A DNA stretch of 64,000 nt from Cyanobacteria bacterium FACHB-DQ100 (GTDB lineage Bacteria; Cyanobacteriota; Cyanobacteriia; Leptolyngbyales; Leptolyngbyaceae): the NCBI GenBank assembly GCA_014695195.1, contig JACJNW010000034.1, positions 181,944-245,943 on the forward strand, given 5' to 3'. The translations under genes were made by a program, and so were the position numbers. Under the pieces are notes generated by a model that was not told the DNA's origin, ran no database searches, and was given only the letters and a program-made list of their open reading frames with translations. Shown in pieces: positions 25,871 to 33,227 of this stretch. Each line of letters opens with the position of its first letter. Within the stretch, counting starts at the first letter, position 1.

Positions 25871-26800
25871 ATGGAACTACGTCACCTTCGTTACTTTGTG
25901 GCGGTTGCGGAAGAACTCCACTTCAATCGCGCCGCCGATCGATTAAACATCGCTCAACCTCCCTTGAGTCAGCAGATCAAGCACTTGGAAACAGAATTAG
26001 GCGTAGAACTGTTTCACCGCCGCACGAAGCGACAAGTTCAGTTAACCGAAGCAGGACAAGTTTTATTGCAGGCAACGTATCAGATTCTGGCTCAACTAGA
26101 ACAAGCCGTCTGCGACACACAACGAGCAGGCAGGGGCGAAACCGGAACACTCACGATCGGATTCACCAGCTCTGTAGTGTACGACATTCTGCCCGCGATT
26201 CTGTTTCAGTTTCGGCAGCGTTTTCCCCAAGTCAATCTGGTCTTACAGGAGTTGACGACGACGCAACAAGAAGAAGCCTTGCAAAATCATCGAATTGAAG
26301 TGGGGTTTTGTCATCCACCGCTAAAAGATAATCACTTGAGCCTGGAATACATTTTGCAAGAGCCGCTGGTTGTCGCGTTGCCAGAATCTCATCCACTCGC
26401 AACCGAACCCGCCATTTCGTTACACTCCCTTGCGGATGAGTCGTTTATTTTGTTTCCACGCCATCTTGGTCCTGGTCTTTACGATCAAATTGTCAGTTTT
26501 TGCGAACAAGCGAATTTTCGCCCGAACGTGATGCAGGAAGCCATTCAGATGCAGACGATTATTGGCTTAATCTCAGCCGAGATGGGGATTGCCTTAGTTC
26601 CAGCCTCACTACAAAGCCTGAAACGAGTTGGGGTGGTTTACAAACCTCTGGAGTCAGCAATGCCTTTAGCTGAGACGGCACCTTTAGTTGAGACGGCAAT
26701 AGTATGGCGACCCGATCATACTTCGTCGGTTCTCCGCGAATTTTTGCAAGTTGTAAGACGCTACGTGAATGAGCACAGAAATCACCCTCAGCTCTTCTGA
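25871..26800 (+). CDS. LysR-family transcriptional regulator
   Basis: The N-terminal winged helix-turn-helix is textbook: MELRHLRYFVAVAEELHFNR, AADRLNIAQPPLSQQIKHLE, then LGVELFHRR. The effector-binding domain follows from about residue 90 (GTLTIGFTSSVVYDILPAIL). It is 309 residues long and resembles the CbbR/BenM-like branch that senses a small metabolite. Its position divergent from ilvD suggests control of branched-chain amino acid synthesis, but the target is inferred. Near the C-terminus an 18-base duplication (26663-26680, 26681-26698) repeats PLAETA/PLVETA. No strong ribosome binding site precedes the ATG. Confidence 0.9.
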   Translation: MELRHLRYFVAVAEELHFNRAADRLNIAQPPLSQQIKHLETELGVELFHRRTKRQVQLTEAGQVLLQATYQILAQLEQAVCDTQRAGRGETGTLTIGFTSSVVYDILPAILFQFRQRFPQVNLVLQELTTTQQEEALQNHRIEVGFCHPPLKDNHLSLEYILQEPLVVALPESHPLATEPAISLHSLADESFILFPRHLGPGLYDQIVSFCEQANFRPNVMQEAIQMQTIIGLISAEMGIALVPASLQSLKRVGVVYKPLESAMPLAETAPLVETAIVWRPDHTSSVLREFLQVVRRYVNEHRNHPQLF

Positions 26801-26835
26801 ATAAAATTTGTCGAGCTAAGCGCGATCGCACGCGC

Positions 26836-27489
26836 TTACCAGCGACGCAGAGAAATCTGCCTTGCAGCAAATATTCCACTCAGAAAACCAAATAGATGCC
26901 CTTCCCAGGAAATGCCCAACTGCCCCGGCAGCACACCCCAAATAATGCCACCGTACAGTAATCCCACGGCAAGGGACATGGCGATCGACAAAGCACTCCG
27001 CTCAAAATAAGCCCGCGACAGCAAAAATCCAAAGTAGCCAAAGATTACGCCGCTTGCTCCAATATGTAATCCAGGTGCGCCCAGTAGCCAGACTCCCAGC
27101 CCGCTCGCTAGCATGACGATCGCGCTGACCTTAAAGAATTCAGAAACGCCGCGCAGCATCACAAACCAACCCATCACCACAAGCGGAATCGTATTGCTGA
27201 TGAGATGTCGGAAATCCCGATGCAGAAACGGCGCTAATAAAATACCTCGCAAGCCGATCGCATTGCGAGGATAAATTCCTAGATAGTTGAGTTTGCCAGC
27301 AAGAGCAATATCGACTACTTCGACAATCCACATAATCCCAACGAGTGTGCCCAGGATGAGAATGTGGCTTTTGATTTCATCTCCAATACCATTGGGGTCG
27401 TTTGGATCGCGTCGGGTCATGACTGTTTTTCGTTGAGGGTAATCTTGTTTTAGCACAGAGTCCTCAACGCTCTGCGGACTAGGATGCAA
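26836..27489 (-). CDS. Rhomboid family intramembrane serine protease
   Basis: This membrane protein of up to 217 residues has about six segments. The rhomboid dyad is visible: S146 in HIGASGVIFGYFG and H198 in WEGHLFGFLSG; HRDFRHLISNTIPL supplies the usual loop His/Asn residues. The start is uncertain: the first Met (27489) overlaps the htpX stop by 11 bases, while the second in-frame Met (27420, MTRRDPNDPNG) removes a non-conserved tail. It lies in the same orientation directly after htpX, forming a membrane-proteolysis pair. The substrate is unknown. Confidence 0.88.
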   Translation of the reverse strand: MHPSPQSVEDSVLKQDYPQRKTVMTRRDPNDPNGIGDEIKSHILILGTLVGIMWIVEVVDIALAGKLNYLGIYPRNAIGLRGILLAPFLHRDFRHLISNTIPLVVMGWFVMLRGVSEFFKVSAIVMLASGLGVWLLGAPGLHIGASGVIFGYFGFLLSRAYFERSALSIAMSLAVGLLYGGIIWGVLPGQLGISWEGHLFGFLSGIFAARQISLRRW

Positions 27490-28360
27490 TCGCGGGGGAT
27501 TTTGCTTCTTGAGCGTAGTGCATCAAGCGGCGAATTCGTTCTTCGGTTGGGGGATGCGTCCGAAATAGCGATTGTAATCCTTCGGTTGAGAGCGGATTCA
27601 CAATCAACAGCGGCGACATTGCCGGATTCCCGTGCATCGGGATTTGATGACCGATCGTTTCCAGTTTTTCTAAGGCACTCGCCAGTGCTGACGGATTTTG
27701 GGTCAGTTGGGCAGAACCTTCATCGGCAGCAAATTCACGAGTCCGAGAAATTGCCATCTGAATCAAAGCAGCCGACAACGGTGCAAGAACGATCAAGAAT
27801 AATAAGCCGATCGGGTTTGTGCCACGCCGAGTGTCGCGATAAACCGGGCCATACAGCGCCCCAAAAGTCAGTATCCGACCGAGAAAGGTAATTGCACCCG
27901 CGATCGTGCCTGCAACCGCTTGAGTCAAGGTATCGCGGTTCTTCACGTGGGTTAATTCGTGAGCGAGTACCCCTTCTAACTCTTCCGGGGTCAACAGTTC
28001 GATAATTCCTTGCGTCACGGCAACGGCTGCATGATTCGGATCGCGTCCGGTTGCAAACGCATTTGGGGATTGAGTCGGAACCAGATAGATGCGCGGCAGC
28101 GGAATTTCTGCTCGATCGCAGAGTCTTTGCACCATATCAAACAGTTCTGGAGCTTGAGCGCGTTCGATTGGTTGGGCTGCATACGAAGCTAAGGCAACGC
28201 GATCGGAGTAGTACCATGAACCTAAACTGCTGAATGCAGCGAAGATTAGCCCTAGAATAAGACCTTGTTCGTTCCCAACAAGATAGTAGCCGGCTAAAAC
28301 AAAAAGTCCGCTCAAGAGTCCGAGCAGCGCCGCTGTTCTGATCTGATTTCCGCCAAACAT
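27479..28360 (-). CDS. htpX: Membrane zinc metalloprotease HtpX
   Basis: This M48B protease has the active site H134-E-L-T-H138 in GVLAHELTHVKNRD and the downstream Glu in SRTREFAADEGSA. Two N-terminal membrane segments (AALLGLLSGLFVLAGYYLVG and the next hydrophobic run) and two more after the active site match HtpX, which degrades misfolded membrane proteins under stress. The length of 293 residues is normal. The C-terminal motif TEGLQSLFRTHPPTEERI is typical. It is followed by the rhomboid gene with an overlap of at most 11 bases, so co-transcription is likely. Confidence 0.93.
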   Translation of the reverse strand: MFGGNQIRTAALLGLLSGLFVLAGYYLVGNEQGLILGLIFAAFSSLGSWYYSDRVALASYAAQPIERAQAPELFDMVQRLCDRAEIPLPRIYLVPTQSPNAFATGRDPNHAAVAVTQGIIELLTPEELEGVLAHELTHVKNRDTLTQAVAGTIAGAITFLGRILTFGALYGPVYRDTRRGTNPIGLLFLIVLAPLSAALIQMAISRTREFAADEGSAQLTQNPSALASALEKLETIGHQIPMHGNPAMSPLLIVNPLSTEGLQSLFRTHPPTEERIRRLMHYAQEAKSPAIAS

Positions 28361-28468
28361 CTTTTAACCTAGAAATTTTTCTAATGTGCGATTTAAGTAT
28401 CAGATTCCTGGTTGGACTTGGACTCTATCAGATGAATGAAACAGTGTTTTTCTAAAGGATGGTTTGCG

Positions 28469-29311
28469 ATGACGTTTCGCTTGGGCTGTGCGATTTGGGC
28501 GTATAAACAATGGGTCGGGGATCTGTTTCCACCTAAAAGTAAACCCTCTGATTTTCTGAATCTTTATAGTCGGCGGTTTACTTGTGTTGAAGGCAATACC
28601 ACGTTTTATTCGATTCCCGATCGCACTACGGTCGATCGTTGGAAATCGGAAACACCCAACGGATTTAAGTTCTGCCCAAAATTGCCGAAAACTTTGACGC
28701 ATAGCGGAAAACTCGCGCCGTCATTACCTGAAGCATTGCAATTTCTAGAATTGATGCAGAGATTGGACGATCGTTTAGGCGTATTGTTTGCTCAGTTACC
28801 TCCAAGTTATAGTCCGGCAAACTTCAAGGATCTAGAAGCCTTTTTACGGGGTTGGACAGGTGCAAACTTAGCGCTTGAAGTGCGACATGCACAATGGTTT
28901 AGAGAACCGTATCGCACCCAGTTAAATGAGCTTTTAACAGAGCTAAATATCGGTCGAGTTCTGTTGGATACTCGTCCAATTTATGAATGCGAAGATGATC
29001 CACAACTGCAAAGTGAACGCAAAAAGCCACAGGTTCCACTACAGCCCGATATCACTGCACCGTTTAGTTTAATTCGGTACATTAGCCATCCGAGTATCAA
29101 TCAAGTGTACTTGGAAGAATGGGTGAAGTTGGTCGATCGCGCGCTGCAGCAAGGAACTGAAATCTACTTCTTTGTCCATTGCCCGATTGAAGAACGATCG
29201 CCTCAAAATGCCCGTTCTTTTCAGAAATTATTAGAACAACATTCGGTTTCAGTTCCAGCCCTACCTTGGAATCAGATTGAACCGCCATCTTCGCAAATGC
29301 GCTTATTTTAA
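28469..29311 (+). CDS. DUF72 (YecE-like) protein
   Basis: This 280-residue TIM-barrel-like protein of the DUF72 family starts MTFRLGCAIWAYKQWVGDLFP. Family signatures are CVEGNTTFYSIPD, FKFCPKLPKTLTHSGKL, GVLFAQLPPSYSP, LALEVRHAQWF and a C-terminal region rich in conserved aromatic residues. I chose ATG 28469 over an upstream in-frame ATG (28436) because AAAGGA lies 9 bases upstream and homologues begin here. Function of the family is not firmly established. It is transcribed towards the cheR gene but separated by 80 bp. Confidence 0.88.
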   Translation: MTFRLGCAIWAYKQWVGDLFPPKSKPSDFLNLYSRRFTCVEGNTTFYSIPDRTTVDRWKSETPNGFKFCPKLPKTLTHSGKLAPSLPEALQFLELMQRLDDRLGVLFAQLPPSYSPANFKDLEAFLRGWTGANLALEVRHAQWFREPYRTQLNELLTELNIGRVLLDTRPIYECEDDPQLQSERKKPQVPLQPDITAPFSLIRYISHPSINQVYLEEWVKLVDRALQQGTEIYFFVHCPIEERSPQNARSFQKLLEQHSVSVPALPWNQIEPPSSQMRLF

Positions 29312-29391
29312 GCCCTAAGACTGACGCGCTAGGAGGATTACAACGCAAACGCGATCGTGGCATAACAGAAATACGTTTGATTCCTTTTATT

Positions 29392-30222
29392 ATGCTGGCT
29401 GTGCAACCGACGCTCGAAACAATTGAAATTCAATTGCTGTTTGAAGGAATTTACCGCTATTACGGTTACGACTTTCGTAACTATGCGCCGTCTTCGCGCA
29501 GTCGCCGAGTGCAAAATTTTATGCAGGCAGAAGGTATTAAAACGATCTCAGAACTACAAAACCAAGTGTTACACGATCGCCCATCTCTCGATCGATTGCT
29601 CCTCAGTTTAACAGTAAATGTCACCTCCATGTTTCGCGATCCAAGCTTCTATCTCACCTTTAGAAATCTAGTGCTGCCAACATTAAGAACTTATCCGTTT
29701 ATTCGGATTTGGCACGCTGGATGTTCAACCGGAGAAGAAGTTTATTCGATGGCGATTTTGCTGCAAGAAGAAGGCATTTATCATCGTTGTCGTCTTTATG
29801 CGACCGATACAAACGACAAAGTTTTACAAACCGCAAGAAGCGGAATATTTCCAATTTCTGCGATGAAAGACTACACGCAGCAATATCACAAAGCAGGCGG
29901 AAAAAAATCATTTTCTGAATACTATACAGCCGCTTACGAGAACGCGATCTTTCGCTCATCTCTACGAGACAACATTGTATTTTCGCAGCACAATCTTGTC
30001 ACCGACGGTTCGTTTAACGAGTTTAACGTTATTGTCTGCCGAAACGTATTAATTTATTTCGATCGAACGCTCCAAGATCGCGTTCACGAATTGTTTTATC
30101 AAAGTCTTTGTTCGTTTGGAATTCTGGCACTCGGACGACAAGAAACGCTGCGATTTACTTCACTGTGCGATCGCTACATAGAACTCTCAAAAGCCGAAAA
30201 ACTCTATCGGAGGATGAGCTAG
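29392..30222 (+). CDS. cheR: CheR-type protein-glutamate methyltransferase
   Basis: This SAM-dependent methyltransferase of the CheR family has an N-terminal helical domain (LLFEGIYRYYGYDFRNYAPS), the SAM-binding motif IWHAGCSTGEEVYSMAI and the later FNVIVCRNVLIYFD motif. It would methylate glutamates on a receptor or a similar signalling protein. ATG 29392 is preferred to the in-frame TTG 29377. The stop TAG overlaps the GTG start of cheB by one base, so the two are tightly coupled. No methyl-accepting chemotaxis receptor gene is in the window. Confidence 0.9.
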   Translation: MLAVQPTLETIEIQLLFEGIYRYYGYDFRNYAPSSRSRRVQNFMQAEGIKTISELQNQVLHDRPSLDRLLLSLTVNVTSMFRDPSFYLTFRNLVLPTLRTYPFIRIWHAGCSTGEEVYSMAILLQEEGIYHRCRLYATDTNDKVLQTARSGIFPISAMKDYTQQYHKAGGKKSFSEYYTAAYENAIFRSSLRDNIVFSQHNLVTDGSFNEFNVIVCRNVLIYFDRTLQDRVHELFYQSLCSFGILALGRQETLRFTSLCDRYIELSKAEKLYRRMS

Positions 30223-30788
30223 TGGCGTTCACCCTCGTCGTCATAGGTACATCTTTGGGAGGATTATCTGCCTTAAGAAATATGTTAAAAGCATTACCAG
30301 GGGAATTCTCAGCAGCTATTGCAATCGCGCAGCATCGCGATCGCTGCTCTGGGAGCAGCCTGAGTCGAACGCTACAGCAGGAGAGCCGCTTGCCGATTCT
30401 GGAAGTCGAAGACAAAGAACCAATTCGTGCTGGGTGCATCTATCTTGCCCCCGCGGACTATCATTTGCTGGTCGATCCTGAGCGATTCTCACTCTCTGTT
30501 GATCCCCCTGTTGCCTTCGCGAAACCCTCGATCGACGTTTTATTTGAATCGGCAGCCGAAATCTACCAATCCAACACGATCGGAGTCGTCTTAACTGGAG
30601 CCAATCAAGATGGAGCAAAAGGACTGGCAAAAATCAAAGCGCGAGGCGGCTTTACGATCGTGCAAGACCCCCGCAGCGCTGAGTGTCCCTCTATGCCCGA
30701 AGCTGCGATCGCCAAGAGCGCGGTCGATCGTATTTTGCCGTTGGAGCGGATTCCTCCCTTGTTAACTACTTTGTGTTCCCCCTGTTGA
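30222..30788 (+). CDS. cheB: CheB-type protein-glutamate methylesterase (catalytic domain only)
   Basis: This 188-residue stand-alone CheB esterase domain has S11 in VVIGTSLGGLSAL, H38 in IAQHRDRCSGSSL and D130 in LTGANQDGAKGL, the complete catalytic triad. The usual N-terminal receiver domain is missing. The GTG start at 30222 is supported by GGAGG at 30209-30213 and by the family start; a longer ORF from 30108 overlaps cheR and is not credible. A receiver-containing kinase follows 33 bp downstream and may supply the missing regulatory input, which is inference. Confidence 0.88.
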   Translation: MAFTLVVIGTSLGGLSALRNMLKALPGEFSAAIAIAQHRDRCSGSSLSRTLQQESRLPILEVEDKEPIRAGCIYLAPADYHLLVDPERFSLSVDPPVAFAKPSIDVLFESAAEIYQSNTIGVVLTGANQDGAKGLAKIKARGGFTIVQDPRSAECPSMPEAAIAKSAVDRILPLERIPPLLTTLCSPC

Positions 30789-30821
30789 ATCAGCTTTTTA
30801 ACCCTTGTAAGAATCGCGTTC

Positions 30822-32462
30822 ATGCCCATGCATACTTCCGTCAACATCCTAATCGTCGATGATCAGCCTGAAAATCTGCTGGCGTTAGAAGCGGTTTTAG
30901 GTAGGCTCGGAGAAAACTTAGTGAGGGCATCGTCGGGAGAAGAAGCGCTAAGATGCTTGCTCAATCAGGATTTTGCCGTGATTCTGCTGGATATTCAGAT
31001 GCCGGGAATGGATGGCTTTGAGACAGCAAATCTGGTTCGCAGTCGGGCACGATCGCAGCACACCCCAATTATCTTCCTGACCGCCTTTGATGCGAGCGAA
31101 CAAGGTGTATTCAAGGGCTATTCTCTCGGTGCAGTAGATTACCTGATTAAACCGATTAACTCTGAGATTCTGGTTTCTAAGGTTGGGGTCTTTGTCGATT
31201 TGTTCAAGAAGACCGCCGCAATTCAGCACCAAGCCGCCCAATTGACCGCAATCAATCGCGAACTGCGCCGCAGCGAAGAGCGGTTTCGATCGCTGTCTGC
31301 CTCCTCGCCCTCTGGAATTTTTGTGATTGATTCAGCGGGACGCTGTACTTACACCAATCCTCGATTTCAAGCCATTTGCGGGATTGCCTCCGATCGAGTT
31401 GCGGAGCGGAGTTGGCAACAGTGCATTCATCCCGACGATCGCGATCGGGCCGTGTCGCAATGGAATGTTTACCTAGAGCATGGCGGGGAATTTTCTGAAG
31501 AGTTGCGCTTTCAAACAATCGGTGAGCGCGTTCAGTGGGTGCATGTGCGCTCCTGCCCGATGCTGGCACAATCCGGGGAAGCGCTCGGTCATGTGGGCAC
31601 GATCGAAGACATTACCGAACGTAAGGAAGCCGAGGTGACTCGCGCTCAGGTGATGCGAGAACAGCTTGCCCGTCAAGAAGCGGAAGCCACAAACCGGATG
31701 AAAGATGAATTTCTCGCCGTCCTTTCCCACGAACTCAGAACCCCGTTAAATTCGATGCTGGGCTGGGTGCGACTGCTGCGAACCAAGCAATACGACCAAA
31801 AAATGGTTGATCGCGCCCTCGAAACGATCGAGCGCAATGCTGAAACCCAAGCACAACTGATCGAAGACATTTTGGATGTCTCAACGATTATTCGCGGTAA
31901 GCTCCGCTTGAATCATCGATCGATCCAGCCTGTGGCTGTGATTCAAGCGGCGATCGATGGGGTTCGTCCTCAAGTTGAAGCCAAATCGATCCAACTGATT
32001 ACGGAATTTGCGCCCAATATTGGCAACGTTTGGGGAGATTCCACCCGACTCCAGCAGATCGTTTGGAATTTGCTTACCAATGCAGTCAAGTTTACGCCCG
32101 AAGAAGGAAAAATTACGATTCAAGCCCAAGCAGAAGAATCCAACATGGTGCGAATCACTGTGACGGATACGGGCATTGGGATCGATGCAGAATTTCTGCC
32201 CCACGTCTTTGATCGCTTCCGACAAGCGGACAGTACGACGACGCGATCGCACAATGGCTTAGGGCTGGGATTGGCAATCGTGCGGCATCTGGTGGAATTA
32301 CATGAGGGAACGATCGAGGCAACCAGTCCCGGTCTGGAAAAAGGCGCAACGTTCACAGTCCGGTTGCCGCTGCTGCCAGCAAACCAACTACACGAAGATC
32401 TTCGCGGAATGGGGAAGTCGATTTCATCTGAGCGAAGTCGAGTCGAGCAGAAAATTTGGTGA
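30822..32462 (+). CDS. Hybrid sensor kinase: receiver-PAS-histidine kinase
   Basis: This 546-residue protein has an N-terminal receiver domain with acidic pair VDD and phospho-acceptor D57 (VILLDIQMPGMDG). A PAS domain follows (ERFRSLSASSPSGIFVIDSA, then the PAC end GTIEDITERK), then a coiled stretch, HisKA with H303 (FLAVLSHELRTPLNSMLGW) and HATPase (N box NLLTNAVKF, G1 DTGIGI, G2 GLGLGLAI). No membrane segment is present, so it is a cytoplasmic kinase. It is the third gene after cheR and cheB and is probably part of the same signalling unit. Confidence 0.92.
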   Translation: MPMHTSVNILIVDDQPENLLALEAVLGRLGENLVRASSGEEALRCLLNQDFAVILLDIQMPGMDGFETANLVRSRARSQHTPIIFLTAFDASEQGVFKGYSLGAVDYLIKPINSEILVSKVGVFVDLFKKTAAIQHQAAQLTAINRELRRSEERFRSLSASSPSGIFVIDSAGRCTYTNPRFQAICGIASDRVAERSWQQCIHPDDRDRAVSQWNVYLEHGGEFSEELRFQTIGERVQWVHVRSCPMLAQSGEALGHVGTIEDITERKEAEVTRAQVMREQLARQEAEATNRMKDEFLAVLSHELRTPLNSMLGWVRLLRTKQYDQKMVDRALETIERNAETQAQLIEDILDVSTIIRGKLRLNHRSIQPVAVIQAAIDGVRPQVEAKSIQLITEFAPNIGNVWGDSTRLQQIVWNLLTNAVKFTPEEGKITIQAQAEESNMVRITVTDTGIGIDAEFLPHVFDRFRQADSTTTRSHNGLGLGLAIVRHLVELHEGTIEATSPGLEKGATFTVRLPLLPANQLHEDLRGMGKSISSERSRVEQKIW

Positions 32463-32466
32463 ATAA

Positions 32467-33123
32467 TTACCGCAACGATCGTAAATCTGAGATTGGTGTT
32501 GCCACAACCGCAATGCCTAATACTTGAATGCCATTGCGGTGCAACACCTGAATTGCAGCGCGGGCAGTTGCGCCAGTGGTATAAATATCGTCAATGAGTA
32601 ATACAGGTCGATCGGGCTGGATCTTCCCAATTTCAAACACCTGGGTTAGCATTCGTTCTCGCTCTCTGGGCGATAAGTTAAAGAGGGCTTCGGTTGCTCG
32701 AATGCGCCGCAGTCCCAACGGTTGGTGCAAATTCCCGGTGACTCTGCAAAAAGCGCGTGAGATTAATTCCGCCTGGTTGTATCCGCGCTGCTGCTGTTTT
32801 TTCTCATGAAGCGGGATGGGAACGATTGCTAATTTATCCCGGCTCAGCGAGGCTTCTAGCCACGATCGCGCTAACCTTTCACCCAGCAGCGCGGCTAATT
32901 CAGGGTGCTGATCGTATTTCAATGTCGCGATCGTGCGTTTGAGCGCATCGCTATAGTTGCCCCAAGCGAATAATCGGGGTTGCTGCTGCCAAAATTGTGC
33001 AGGATGGGTGAGACGATCGCCCTCTAAGCAGCGCTGGCAATCGAGACAAAGTGGCTCAGAAGTCGCGCGATCGCATAAAGGACAAGGGCTTTGCAGAACA
33101 AAATTCAACAATCGATCGAGCAT
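32467..33123 (-). CDS. comF: ComF family phosphoribosyltransferase-like protein
   Basis: This protein of about 218 residues has an N-terminal zinc-finger-like cluster (CPLCDRATSEPLCLDCQRCL) followed by a phosphoribosyltransferase fold with the PRPP loop VLLIDDIYTTGATARAA. KLAIVPIPLHEKKQQQRGYNQAELI is the family hallmark. ComF takes part in DNA uptake in naturally competent bacteria, and cyanobacterial homologues are needed for transformation in some species. I chose ATG 33123 (MLDRLLNFVLQ), because the ORF start at 33174 adds residues not seen in homologues. It converges with the hybrid kinase, 4 bp apart. Confidence 0.9.
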   Translation of the reverse strand: MLDRLLNFVLQSPCPLCDRATSEPLCLDCQRCLEGDRLTHPAQFWQQQPRLFAWGNYSDALKRTIATLKYDQHPELAALLGERLARSWLEASLSRDKLAIVPIPLHEKKQQQRGYNQAELISRAFCRVTGNLHQPLGLRRIRATEALFNLSPRERERMLTQVFEIGKIQPDRPVLLIDDIYTTGATARAAIQVLHRNGIQVLGIAVVATPISDLRSLR

Positions 33124-33227
33124 TGCAGGCGACCAAAACCATCCTTTTAAAAGTGCCCTCCAGCAAACATTCATTTATTCTGATCAATTCGGGACTGTCG
33201 AAGCAAGTCTCATACAATCAAGAATCA

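Noticed and set aside
33051..33227. Upstream extension of the PEP-synthase-like ORF
   Set aside because: The 59 extra codons overlap the divergent comF start, have no homology pattern, and an ATG with a family-like start lies at 33228.
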